From: Ichthyophonus hoferi
Lineage: Eukaryota; Opisthokonta; Ichthyosporea; Ichthyophonida; Ichthyophonidae
Assembly: GCA_002751075.1 (NCBI GenBank)
Contig: NAOQ01000071.1
Span: forward strand, 87,548-151,547
DNA: 64,000 nt
Direction of reading: 5' to 3'
Shown in pieces: positions 39,314 through 51,880 of this stretch; position 1 is the stretch's first letter; every line of letters starts with the position of its first letter. The translations under genes were made by a program, and so were the position numbers. The notes beneath the pieces were generated by a model. The model saw nothing but the letters and a program-made list of their open reading frames with translations. It did no database searches and was not told the DNA's origin.

Positions 39314-41838
39314 GCGAATGCAAAGAGACATCGTCCCGTCATAGCCTAGAGAGTAGTGGTTACTTCTACTTAACTCATAGCTGGTGCGGCCACTGGTAAG
39401 GAAAGAAATAGATATATATATTGTGATCCGCCATATACTATGGGTGGTAGAACATACAAGGACCTAGATGACTTCCCACCGTCTATGAAAGGGGTCAATA
39501 CATGTTGTCTGACATTCATGTATAATATCTCGAATTATATATATATAAGTAAGTATTAATAGGAATAACCTCTTTCCTGGTCCAACATTAAGCTATGTTA
39601 TATACAATGGAATGGTCCTACAATCTATTCATATTTTTGTGCCACGATATCAGAAGGCAGTATTACAGGGTAGTTCTTTTATGTTGATAGTACTCGTGAA
39701 GACCCTTTATAAAGTTGTAATTATGGCGTGAATTTTCCTACAACACCAAGGTAGTTTTAAAGTATAATGGTCAGACCAAATTGTGAATAAAATTATGCAA
39801 TGTTAGATGTGCCTTATACACCCACTGATGGCGGACGAAATGAATAAATAAGCCGCTAGTTCTGTAATTAAGCCAACCCAGTGCTGTGTTGTGCGTCTTG
39901 TATCTTCACTATCGTTTATTACCTTTGCTACTTTCTCTCTACCTTAATGGCATTGTACCTACTGTTATTACTACTTTCATGTTGCGCCAACAGTTTATAG
40001 AAATATTTTCGAAATATATCTGGCTTATTTTTTTATTGCTGCTCTAGAATGACCTTTCTCATAGAATAAGTTATTTAATTAGGTAAGATCCACTGCTTTA
40101 GGAATTATTCAAGGTATTCAGCAGGAAAAAAATTCAGTCTTAGGTACAATTGTTTCAAATTATTTTTATAATTTTTTTCTTCCTCTTACTTATTTCTGCT
40201 TGTCGTTATTTGAAATGAATATGTATAACAATTGTTTACTTCCGTACGTACATATCAATGGCTTTTCCATTACACTGGATATCAAAAATAAGAGTGATTT
40301 TATTAAATCGGTCTTTTATTTACTACTTAGAAGATGTCAATCCAAATATCATGTGGGTTATTATTGTAGCTTTACTAATAATAGTGTGTATGTTGACAAT
40401 GTAATATATATTTATATGACTAGTGTTCTTTTTATTTATTATGTTAAGTATAATATGAAATCTCAAGTAAGAGACGTGATTTATTTACGCAAATTATATA
40501 CTTCCATTCCTAACATATAATGGTAGTCATTTGATACTATCTTGGCATAACCGTATGTCTGTATTGTATAGTACTAAAGTCATATGAATACTAATTTGAA
40601 AAAAAAAGCTCTGTTAAATTGATAGCATAGTACATGAATTATTGGCATAGTTACTCGGCACCCTATATACTGAAGGATGATTTTCATACAGCCCTGATAT
40701 TAGCAATTATTGGATAATAGGCTTACAGTTATTTTAGACTGTTGCCATAGTGATTCGATTAATGCATAACGTACAAAGTCATAAATGTACTATGCTCCAT
40801 AAGGGATATAGTGAAACCGGTTGTTAGTTGTACCAATATTATATAATTAATAAAATAGCAGATAAAGATTTACAATTGTAGCTTATATAACTGGAAGGGT
40901 CAGAGGGATTTACTCTAGTAAGATTAATTTTAACTTATTTTAAAATTTATGTAGATTGCTTATTTTCAATAACGAATACTCATTGCACTGTTATAGAACC
41001 AGTTTTTTTAAAATAAAACGTTTGTTCTCAGCCAAAAAAGACTAAATTCTATAGTGCTGTTCCTATGTACCTGATAGCTCTACTAACAACATTAGTAACA
41101 TTAGCATAGAAATTGCTGACCAAGATCGTTTGCATATTGTTATAATATAAATAATATAGTCTGAAACTTATTTGGCCAAACTGGTTTAGTGCCCCTACAT
41201 ACGCAATTATTTACTTGTTCTACTATGTGTGTCCTTGTAAGAGTTGTATTATTACAAGTCCGGCCTATACTGATTGATAGGTTATGTTTACCTGGTTAGT
41301 ATATTAATGTTAAGCCAGCCAATAGACAGCAGGGACTGAGTGTACACCAATGGAATCATTGAGAGCAGGAGCCATCCTGAACGCGTAAGCCACTTACTTA
41401 TGTAAGCCAGTCACATGTACATATGGCCATTCATTAATAATTAGGGCAAGGCCATGAGTGACAGGAGCAATGTGGTGAAATTACGATAATATTTGTATTT
41501 TTTTAATCAGCCGTTATTGTTCCTATTAGGCGATCAGATTAATATAAAGTTTTTATTAATGTAGGGATCTAGTTATTTATTGGTAAATGTGCTGGTTAAT
41601 CGATGACTAATCGCCATATTATACTCAAACCCTTAAAATAACCCCAAGTTACAATGGCAACATACTAGCCCTCAAGGTCTAGATCAGTCCCCTTCCACCC
41701 AGCTAGTTTGCTGTCTATGCTATGCATAGACTATAGCCGGACTTTATTTATAGGCGTGGCTGTGACTTAGGACTATTACACTGTTTCATATATTTGCTCA
41801 CAATAGACTACAGTTGTGTACTGAAATCTACTAAGAAA
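39314..41838. other. AT-rich spacer between two same-strand genes
   Basis: No gene is supported. The open frame 40200-40520 (+) encodes a Tyr/Ile/Asn-rich string without motifs and begins with a non-ATG codon. The last few hundred bases should hold the promoter of the FSAF1-like gene. Confidence 0.45.
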
Positions 41839-44472
41839 ATGGTGAAAAGCAAGTCATTAGCAGCCTCTAGTAGGACAGAACGTCAAGCACAAAGAGGAAG
41901 CAAGAAGGAGCCAGTGGATATAGCCTCACGACTAGAACAATATGGTGGGTATTGTTTTATTCAGAAGTACTCTGGCTTCTCTTTTTCTGGGGCTTATGGT
42001 CTGGTTTTTGTTTAGGGGAAGATTTCCTGGCTTCCTTCAATGAGGACGAAGGAGCTGTCAAAAGAGCTAACCGTGCCACGCTGGAGGTGCGTCTTATTCT
42101 GACTCTTCTTAGTTTTCATCTGCTTCCCATTTTTTCTTTATTTTTCTAAAGGTGTATTATTTCAAGTGTTTGTCCCCCTGATGCTACAGCACCTTGCCCT
42201 ACCAAGTACCTAGTTGGCCCTTACCTGGTAGTAAAGTCTTGGGGAGCTAGTCTCAGTTGGAGATGATAGTTGGGTTTTTTTAGTAATACTAGTGTGGGAT
42301 TAACAGAGTGCTGCTTTACAAGAAGCTACTGATGACACTGAGAATGACCAAGACATGTGGAAGGAACTACTGGGGGCAGAGTTCAAGCTTAACAAGGTGA
42401 GAGGGCACCTCACTAGTGGCATTTAGATGGTTGTACAGGGGAGGAAGTGCTGATATAAAGAGTCTACTTGTGCAGACGAGTACACAGAGTAATGACAAAG
42501 AGGCTGGAGGTCGTAAGGTGATGGTGGTAGATGCCTCTGTGTATGGGATGCCCACCAATAAAGAGCTACAGACACCCAAGGAAAGACGTCTTTTCCTGGT
42601 GAGTAGAGGATGATTATCCTAATGTATTACCATTAGGAGGTATAAAACGGGAGGGTTGGTGTAGGTTTAGGATGTAGACAAAGGATCGATTAAATTGTGA
42701 GCTTGAAGTTCTTTCCACTTGATGCACATTTGTAATAGCCCCCGTAGGAAGATATATGTGTTTATGTTTAAGTATAATATTACTATTGCCAAAAAGGAGT
42801 ATGCCAAATAATGATGTGACTTGGGCATATGGGAGTAGGAAGGGAGTAGCTATCCTAATAGAGGGTAGAAATACTTGGCTATTCTTATGTCTGGATGTAC
42901 TATAGACAGATAAGTGTGCTTATAACTATTAACGATGCTTAATTACTTTCTATGGAGTGTCTATCTGATGCATGAGGATTACAGTCAGGGAAGGTGGCAG
43001 ACTTGGACAAGGATGGCAAGGCCGTAGACCAGACCTATAGAAAGAGGTAGGGGTAGATATAGCCTCACATATTTCGGGGGGATAGTATGAGAACAAGTTA
43101 GATCTAGCGGATAGTGTATATGGTGTGACATATGGATAGGGTTTAAATAAACGGGCCATCACTATGTGGGGACCAGGGACATGTAGTATGACTGGCTGTA
43201 TAGGCGACTGAGCTAACTATGGGGCCAAAGGAGAGTACGTGAGCCAAGTCTAATGGATAGCATAGCCAAGGAGGTTGACGAGTTAGGTAAATGCCCCCTA
43301 TTACCCTCTCCCCTATGGCCATCAAGTGTGTAGATATAATACCTTATGAGAGCTATACATAAAGATTTAGCAGGGCTGCTGCAGGATTAGAGATTCATGT
43401 TAAAATGCCCTATCATTCACCATATTTTATTTATCATTGGATTAAATGTATTACATTTTATTGGCCGTCCAGTGAAGAATCTAATAGGGGCCGAGATATA
43501 CTGGCTAATGTTGTGCATTGGTTTCTATGTTGACTAATAAGTAACCAATGGGTGGGTTGGCAGGTGCATCCACCTTGGTAGGCAAGGAGAAAAAGAAACA
43601 CCAAGAAATGATGTTGGTCAGGCTGGGTGCGGCGGTAAGTTACCAAGGGATATCAGAGAGGGGATATATAGGAGAGGGTAGAGTGAGGAGGTGGCGTGGG
43701 GCAGTAGTCTATATTAATGGAGCCGGAGACCTAACGTATTTCATTCCTTGGTTCATACAGCCGTCAAAGAAGCAAAGGCTTAATCTACCTGAACATAAAC
43801 AAAGACAAAAGTCACTAGAGAAGAAGAAGGATATTATACGCACACAGGTAAGTGGGCCCTAGGGATGGGATAGTGAAGCAGTACTAGTGACCCCTAGTTA
43901 ATAGCTACTAGTTGAGTATAGTTCATGTCTACTATGCTACCAGGCCCTGAGCCACCCTACATATACTGCCTTTGGGATGTTGGTTGACACCATGTTCTGG
44001 AAGGGATACTGTACATTGTATGGTTGTTAAACGGGGAGAGGGTGTAGGAGGGGGCTATGGGGTGGAGAGGAAAGAGTCAGGCTGTCTCTACGACCACCAA
44101 GAAGACCCACAATAAGCCTAGAGATAGAGGTGAGCGCCTGTGGCCTTGTGTATTGCACATTGCACATGCCTTTATGCTGCCCTAAGGCACCCCTAGCATT
44201 CGTCTTTCTCTCACTTCAGATTGTAATAATATATTTAACTTTTTGTCATTTGTTTATTTTCTTCTTACTTGTTAGTTCGGTTTAGCTAGATTCGCGATGG
44301 CTAGGCCCTATGTATGACACTATGCAGGGGATTATCCTGGTCTAAGATAGGGTCTAACGGGGAGGTGGGGTGTGCAGGACTTAATGTGGCGGCTATGGCT
44401 GGGACCTATTCTAAAGGTACATTACACATCAACCCAAAACTACTTAAGAGCTCCCATGGAAAAAAGAGATAG
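41839..44472 (+). CDS. FSAF1/C1orf131-like small-subunit processome protein (DUF4602)
   Basis: Ten exons splice in phase to 269 residues: 41839-41944, 42016-42086, 42307-42396, 42476-42598, 42985-43046, 43231-43286, 43564-43634, 43761-43847, 44081-44129 and 44378-44472. The N-terminal half is acidic and polar (GEDFLASFNEDEG). The C-terminal half has LGASTLVGKEKKKHQEMM, then VRLGAAPSKKQRL, then a long Lys-rich helix, ending TYSKGTLHINPKLLKSS. The LGA-P-K block and the final G-x-x-x-GTL-x-x-x-P segment match the C1orf131 layout, whose human member sits in the nucleolar 40S assembly complex. The family call rests on these motifs, and the nucleolar role is inferred from the family. Length is close to the human protein (about 290). 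A competing last exon at 43944-44030 is described in the findings. Confidence 0.7.
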
Positions 44473-45111
44473 GCCCCCTAGGGCCTGGGCGGGCCGCCTA
44501 GGGATTATCTTCTTTACCTCTGAAGGGCCTGCAGCCATACATGCATACTTGTACATACCAGCACACCTGAATGCTTAACATCGTTATAAAGATTATTTAT
44601 ATTACAAAATCTGTTTTTGAAAACTGTGACAATAGCACGCAGAGGGCAATGAGAGAGAGAAAAGATTATCATATGAATATATGTAGGGGCCCACCTTGTG
44701 ACTAATAATAGCATGTATTCCATATAATAATAGTCTGTAGGAGAGAGGGTCGGTTATATGACATGCCTTTAGTATAGACGTGTAGGGTGCTGCAATAGGC
44801 TGTATAACTCCGAGATATAGGCTGCCTTTCGCATTATCTGCCAGACAGGGATTAGTGCCCAAGAGGGTGCTAAAGGACAGGGTCATACTACCTCTCCTAT
44901 AGTATTGTCAGGTCTTTTTATATTAGTTGTCTACAATGCACTATGTAGCTCCACTATATTCGCTGGTCCTTGCAATACTTATAAGCTTATAAGGGGTACC
45001 TGTTCAGACTTGGTACGTTTACAAGCTAGAGCACTTTATTCCTGATTTTATATCTGTGCCTATTATCAAGTGTATTTCTCGATGAGGGCCAAGGTTTCTA
45101 TTTACAAGCTA
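44473..45111. other. Spacer between convergent FSAF1-like and IKS1-like 3' ends
   Basis: A minus-strand frame at 44602-44886 (FSTLLGTNPCLADNAKG and following) is less AT-rich than true spacers here, but I found no matching donor and no motif. It could be 3' UTR of the kinase gene. Confidence 0.4.
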
Positions 45112-48100
45112 TCACTTCACCCAGCGGTAGGTCTCGGCTAGTAAAGGCAGGCCAGTAATGGCAGCCACCCATACCATCCATAACCATCCNNNNNNNNNNN
45201 NNNNNNNNNNNNNNNNNNNNNNNNNNNNNNNNNNNNNNNNNNNNNNNNNNNNNNNNNNNNNNNNNNNNNNNNNNNNNNNNNNNNNNNNNNNNNNNNNNNN
45301 NNNNNNNNNNNNNNNNNNNNNNNNNNNNNNNNNNNNNNNNNNNNNNNNNNNNNNNNNNNNNNNNNNNNNNNNNNNNNNNNNNNNNNNNNNNNNNNNNNNN
45401 NNNNNNNNNNNNNNNNNNNNNNNNNNNNNNNNNNNNNNNNNNNNNNNNNNNNNNNNNNNNNNNNNNNNNNNNNNNNNNNNNNNNNNNNNNNNNNNNNNNN
45501 NNNNNNNNNNNNNNNNNNNNNNNNNNNNNNNNNNNNNNNNNNNNNNNNNNNNNNNNNNNNNNNNNNNNNNNNNNNNNNNNNNNNNNNNNNNNNNNNNNNN
45601 NNNNNNNNNGGCAGGCCAGTAATGGCAGCCACCCATACCATCCATAACCATCCAGTCAGGCTAAAGGGCAAGGTTAGAAGTAGAGACAGGTCGATAGTAG
45701 GATGGCCCTGGGGCCAACAAGAGAGTAGGAGGAAGGCCTGCAGGGCCCCTGATATCACACGGTACTGCCTGGATCTACCCGGCCAAGGGTTAATACCCTA
45801 CCTATCTGTGCACACCATACAGCCCACCGGGCATCCACTCACCTCTGCGACAGCAATAAGAGGTCACCCAAGGCCACCAAGAGCAGAAGGTTTAGTACTC
45901 CTACAGGCAGCTGACCCTGTAGAAGGCTGTTGACTACCGCTGTCTGCATACCACGCCCACCTCCAGTTACTATCCCTCTCACCTCGAGCCTCATTGCCTG
46001 GGTATTCCGACCCCTACCATCATACCTTAGCAAACACTGCCGCAGTGTAAATAAGCACCAGGTGTTGTGGAGGCTGCCACACACTATCGACAGGGTGTGG
46101 GGGCGCCAATAGGGCAGGGACCCTAGGGTTACCCACCACCCCTCCAGGTACTTGTAGACTCTCTGCACGATTCCTAATAGTAACTGGTTTATAGGTGGGC
46201 GCCCCATCCACTGTAGTTTGAATGTGACTGTGGTGGGGTCATTTTAGACTTGGCTAGTAGATAGACCAAGGAGTGCGAGACTAGTACCCCAGAAGCTAGG
46301 CTTTCCACTGTATTACTTTAGGTAGTAGGTACTTACTCCATGTTGACCCAGATTAGTGGGATATATTTACCAAGCAATACATAACAGGATATCGGAATGG
46401 TACAATAGCTCAACCCGTTCTATAATATATACCATATTCAAGTTTAGCATCGATTGTCTTTAAGAAATATGACCCAAGTACAGCCCGCATCACAGTCCTA
46501 CCCTGCAGACTCCCTAATAGCCTCCTGTCCCTCACCTCACAAAGGGCCTGATCTAACAAGCTACCTACCTAGTTGTCTCGCTAGCTGGGTGTGTTTCTTG
46601 GCTATCGGTCCGATATACTGTAGGGCATATCCTGGTTAGGCGGTGAGCGACCATTTATATTTACAATGTAAGGACGCTAGAATATAGTATATGTGTGGCG
46701 TATACATAGGGCAGGAGCAGGGTAAACCTACCCTGTTGTAGGTCCTGTAGGGCCATAAGGGCCACACCATAGGTAGGGCGATCTCCAGGGGTATGTTGCA
46801 GCATTTGCTCCAGTAGTCTTAATAAGCCTGCCGATCGTGGTTGTTGGCCCTGATTGCCCAATGGTTGTTAGGAATGGCTTGAGAGGTACACCCACCCGCC
46901 CTCTTGCCCCCTGTCTCTTACCTCTAATAGGGGTGGTATCTCTACCTGTCTAAACGCCAGGATCTCAGCCTATGCAACACAAGCCAGTCAGTCACCCTAT
47001 CCTGAATAACTAGCAGGGAGAGGCATACAGGGCTCTACCCTCTTGCCCCCTATTATATAGATTACACTATGGGTGTAATCCCAACAACATGCTACACCCT
47101 AAACTGGGCCGTGTATGAGAGCATGGTCTATCCCCTGTTCTTACACCTGTTTGCCTATTACACTTTACTATACACTATACTATACACTTCACTATATAAT
47201 ATACTATACACTATCATAAGATGTCCTAATATTAGCTTTCTGTCGTTGCAACCTTAGCCTCTGGGGGAGGAGGGGATGGCCAATCACGGTATAGACCCCA
47301 GAGTGCATAGCTCCTATATAATACCCGACGGTATGTCGTCACGGGTATGCACATTCAATTCATAGCACCTAGAGGTAGTAATAAGACTAAGGTGTAGCTA
47401 GTTGCAACTGTGATCTCTGCCCAATGGCATGAAAGATGGTCATCATTGGTAACGGATAATATTGCATGCCTTCCAATAGGAATTAATGATGGTTCCCCCC
47501 TAAGGGGGCCAGTATTCTACGCTACATAATTATAAAGGCAATGGCAGCCAATATATTTGGCCTGATAAAAGATAGCAAGAACATCCTGTAGATTAACATT
47601 ATAACATAGTGCAAGCCTCTCCCACGCGGATTATACTTTACTATACACAGCAGCCCAGAGCACTGCATCTCAGAGAGAATAATGTGGCCTGATCATGCCC
47701 TTAACTTATAGTCATATAGGCAGTGGGCCAAGGTTTAATCTAAGGACATGATTGGCTCCTTGGCCCACCTTCTTCTATTTAAGGCTAGCCAGTACCTATC
47801 TACCCATATCTATATAAGCTAACCAGTACCTATCTATCTATATCTATATAAGGCTAACCAATACCTATCTACCAATATCTATATAAGGTTAACCAGTGCC
47901 TACCTTTATGCCTTCAAAATCATCCAGGGATGATTTCCAAGGTAGTTGACCAAACATTAAGACGTGACTGCGACAGTTCCATGGTTATTGGGTACCTATA
48001 ACACATCACATACCATATACTATATACTACATAGTATATAACATATATTATATACTATATACTACATACTACATGCCATATATTATATACTATACTATAT

Positions 48101-48737
48101 ACTATATACTATATATTGCACACCCCAAATCACTATTACTTACAGGATTAAGCCAGCACTCCACATATCAGATTTCATGTCATATACCTAGATGGATAGC
48201 TGGAGAGTGAGATTCAGATAGATAGCTATATGCTAAAGTATATACTATATAGGGGTATATACTATATAGAGAAGGTATGCTAGAGGTAGTTGGTGGATGA
48301 ATCGAGACATATTTAAGATTGCTTAGGTATCAATAAGGAGACTGAGATTGTAATAGAACAGTCCTATACTGTAGGGGGGGAGAGACCTCGCTGTAGTTGC
48401 CCTCCTCGTCCTGTTCTAGTAGCTCGGGGGCCATATATTCTATGGTGCCTGTATGGCCACTGCGATGTCGACTCCCTACAGCCGCCAACATCTCACACTC
48501 CCCTATACTCCTCCCGGTTAGTAGCTATACAATGCCATAGGCCCCCTACCTTCCCACATAAAAGTCCCTACCAAAGTCTGAGACCAGCAGGTTAAGATAG
48601 CGTTGATGGGGGGTGTAGCGATGTAGTAAGAGATTCTGTGGCTTCAGGTCCCGATGGATAATATTGTGTCTGTGGAGATGCCCCAGGCCTGCCCTCTGTC
48701 ATTAGTCCTTCCCCTGTATGGTTGCCATGCAGACCCC

Positions 48738-48772
<35 letters not shown>

Positions 48773-51700
48773 GTGTATATTACTAGATCCAGATCATATG
48801 ATACTAAAAGGGAGTGCCCACCACCTATAGATAGTAGGGCTGTCAAGGATGGTGTATTATAAGGTAATAAAGAGATCAGAGGTGGAGATGATATTAATGC
48901 AATAGGATAAAGTAAGGTTATGCTATATAAGGATATAAGGGGTATCATCACCTACCTAGTAAGAAGTCTTGCATTAGACTAATAACCTCTTCCTGGTCTA
49001 GGTAGCGGCCTGGTATACGACTCATATCAGGATTGGTCTCCTCCTGCGTACCCTGGGCCCTCTCTAGCCCCACTGTTTAAAACCCATTCCCTCCTACTTC
49101 CCCATGGATACCCCCCCCTAGTCTAGACTATTACCTGAAGCTTTTTGTTGGAATTCTCTTTTTTTTCGTGCAGCCCTTGACAGGTTTCTGTGGTGGTAGG
49201 TTAGCTCTGTGTGGCCCTAATCCTACCCTACATCTACCTGGAATTAGCCGGTAGGGGTACCTACGAGGAAGGGTCGGGGGTGGAGGCGGGAGGGGCCCAC
49301 ATATATTGTGCTAGGTTACCACTATTGGCATACTCAATAAGAAGGAAGAGACAAGGTACTTTGGGTCCAAACATGGCCTGCCAATCATCACCCGGTTAAA
49401 GACATAGTGAGTCCCTCTCGTACTAGTGCAATAACCTTACATAAGCACCATATAACATGGTAGATCTATATACAAGCACCCTATGATAGTTCTGCCTCTA
49501 TGAGGCATATACACATAGAGAAGGGTAGGGAGAGACCTACCAGCTGTGCATGCTCTAGCCAGGCATGTTTGTAGTCCAGTACATTGGGGTGATGCAGTTT
49601 CTCAAGCATATGAACCTCGGTGAGCATGGATACAAACCACAGGTGGTTATTACCTGTAAGGCCCCCACCGTAAGACATCGCATTACCCACCAGGTCCCCC
49701 TCCTAGGCCCTTCTATGGGCAAGGGGGCTGGCAGTAAGGACTGGTCCTAGTGTGGTGCCACAGTCAGGGAAACAAACATATAATAAAACTATTATATGAC
49801 CTTACCCTCCACTCACCTACAGGTATTTTCTTGACAGCAAACTCTCCAAGTATCTCTCCCTCTATAACGTGGCGACATAGAAACACTTGGCCCCTTAGTC
49901 CGGACCCTATCTTACGGACCTCTTGAAAGAACCTAGAGGGCCGTGATAAGTTACTATATAATATTACTGTAATGGATATGGTGCTGCCGGGGTATTGCCT
50001 ACTATATATATATCTTACTGTATATGGTATAGTGCTGTCTGTCTATTCGTCACTAGTATATCTTACTGTCTATAGTTATACTGTTATCTGACCATTGGCA
50101 GAGAATATGATCGCTGTTTAGTAGTCATATCCTTGACCTACCCTTATATCACCCAGATATAAGGATAGGTACACCCATACAGACATACAGACATGAAGGG
50201 AAGACATAGTAAGAGTATATACACACAGACAAAGGCACATGCAGAATGGCCCTCACCTAGAGACTATCACCATGCCAGACCCCACTGGGATATATTATTA
50301 TAGTGTGTAATATATTGTATACCTTTAATACTGCTCTCTCTACTCTCTCCCTCTCTATAGTAATACAGTGTATAGTGTATTATCTACCTTTCATAATACC
50401 CGTCAATCATGGACTGGTCTGACAAACCCTTATTAGGAGGTGGTTTATCATTATTCTGCTTGGAGGATGCTCTAGTTGTGCGTATTCCTTCCTGCTCCGC
50501 CTCTACCCTCTCTCCATGTTAACCCTTACTCTCTGACGGTCTGTATACCATGCATATTATTGACAACGAGATAGTGCAATATGTCGAACAGGATAGGCTA
50601 CATAGTAATTTATATAAATAAGAACAATCGCTGGTAAAGGTAGGCTAATCCAATCCATCTATATCCACTCCACACCATGGGCTCCGCCCCTTCTCCCCTT
50701 CCCTCCCCCACTCTCCTCTTCCGTCCCCTAATACTACCTGTAGGATGAAAGGCCAGGCTATGGCCTAGATTTTGGGTATGTAGAGTGCTGGCAAGCAGCT
50801 TGAAGTAATGGGGATCCACAAAGGCCTCGCTTCCTGACCCTCCCCCTCTTTCCTCTGTATAGTTTGGCAATGATTTTCTACGTGCAGTACGTGGCGCCTC
50901 CGCTGGTCTTAGCGGGTCCAACTATCCAATATCATTGGTTATATGTCATTCATTAATTCACCAATAATTCTAAAGTGTGCTCTACATCAGCCAATTTCTC
51001 AAGGCATACAGTGGTAAGAGGGGATAAGCGATGGATAGAGTCAGGAACAACATAAATTAATAAAGTGATAAAGGGAGAGGAGGGAGAGGGAGAGGATGTG
51101 GTAAAGTAAAGGAGAAGAAAGGAGGAACAATAAAAAAGAAAAGAAAAAAGAAAGAGATGAAAGGAAGTGGTGTAGAATATGGGCGGTGAGAACATAAGCA
51201 CCCCTACCCCTGATTGCCTATATTTAAAACCTTTTGTTTTATGTATAGAGGTAGTTTCTTACTACTATCTGAGGCCTCCACTTCCCCCGGCAGAGGCAAT
51301 AAAAAATGGGCCCATAAAACGTGGTATACCATTGGGGCCATCAGAAACATACCTGGCTGTTGCATAATGGACATATGGTAGGTGCAAGTTTTGCCAAGGA
51401 CTCTGTTGAAGTAGGGGGTGTGGCCTTGACGGTCACCTGGCGACGTTCGGCATTGTACACTACCAAGCGTCTTTCAAGCTCATTTGATAAAATTACCGTC
51501 CAACCTTCGGCCAGCCCAGCCTCCCCTAGAGAGCCAAAAGGTAAACACCAATAATCTTTCCGCCACAAACCAGGCCGTTACTATTATCTATAAGTGTAAA
51601 TACTTGACCCATATTATTGGTAATACAAAAATAATACAAAAATAAAACCTTACACATAAACCCGAGGTCAGTCAATAATGACTTGTCAAGCGGTTTAAAA

Positions 51701-51880
51701 GTTCAGAAATAATATAGACGTATATAGGTATCCTTGGTATCCCGAAGACTGTAAAACTGAAGTTCTGTCCAACAGTGCTGGTAACACTGGCGGCACACAG
51801 CACGTACCTCCTCGATATTGTAACATACGCCTCTCAGGGTCATATGGCAGCATGCGCCAGTTATTTGTTTCCATGGACAT
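45112..51880 (-). CDS. IKS1: IKS1-like protein kinase with C-terminal membrane segment
   Basis: Seventeen minus-strand exons splice in phase to 598 residues: 51808-51880, 51353-51525, 50738-50921, 50388-50502, 49817-49932, 49541-49653, 49265-49377, 49135-49187, 48956-49063, 48550-48688, 48387-48471, 48144-48187, 47904-47967, 46922-46969, 46732-46849, 46569-46631 and 46026-46210. The kinase domain is complete: glycine loop IGSGLRGQVFL, lysine in FAVKKIPV, loop IIHRDLKPQN, VSDFG, YMAPELL and DRPT. EVRKIGSGLRGQVFLCRHV and KHAWLEHAQL are typical of the IKS1 family, as are the N-terminal GWTVIL...VVYNAERR module and CPLC pair. Downstream exons (around 45843-45943 and 45610-45790) encode hydrophobic stretches and end at WVK before the stop at 45112. 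Their exact joins are unsure, and a gap falls in the last exon. Substrates are unknown. Confidence 0.88.
45190..45609. other. Assembly gap (420 N) with duplicated edges
   Basis: The 44 bases before the gap (45146-45189) are identical to the first 44 bases after it (45610-45653). This is the pattern left when two overlapping contigs are joined with filler instead of merged. Confidence 0.97.
47783..47900. repeat. 35-bp tandem repeat, about 3.4 copies
   Basis: Units starting GGCTAGCCAGTACC, GCTAACCAGTACC, GGCTAACCAATACC and GGTTAACCAGTGCC follow at a 35-base step, each ending in ATATCTATATAA. The array lies in an IKS1-like intron and runs up to the donor of the exon at 47904-47967. Confidence 0.85.
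48005..48118. repeat. TATACTA-type low-complexity tract
   Basis: Repeated TATACTATA, TACTACATA and ATATTATA words fill most of this intron of the kinase gene. Confidence 0.75.
48738..48770. repeat. (CT)n microsatellite
   Basis: About 16 uninterrupted CT dinucleotides lie in an IKS1-like intron. They read as GA on the coding strand. Confidence 0.9.
51060..51165. repeat. Purine-rich tract in a kinase intron
   Basis: GGGAGAGGAGGGAGAGG followed by AAAGAAAAGAAAAAAG-type sequence makes a 100-base strand-asymmetric purine run, giving a long pyrimidine tract on the coding strand. Confidence 0.7.

Noticed and set aside
40200-40520. 106-residue plus-strand frame
   Set aside because: It has a non-ATG start, AT-driven composition and no motif or splice context.
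43944-44030. Exon ending in TLYGC as the only FSAF1-like terminus
   Set aside because: It fits the phase, but the skipped form recovers a C-terminal segment resembling C1orf131. It is kept only as a possible alternative exon.
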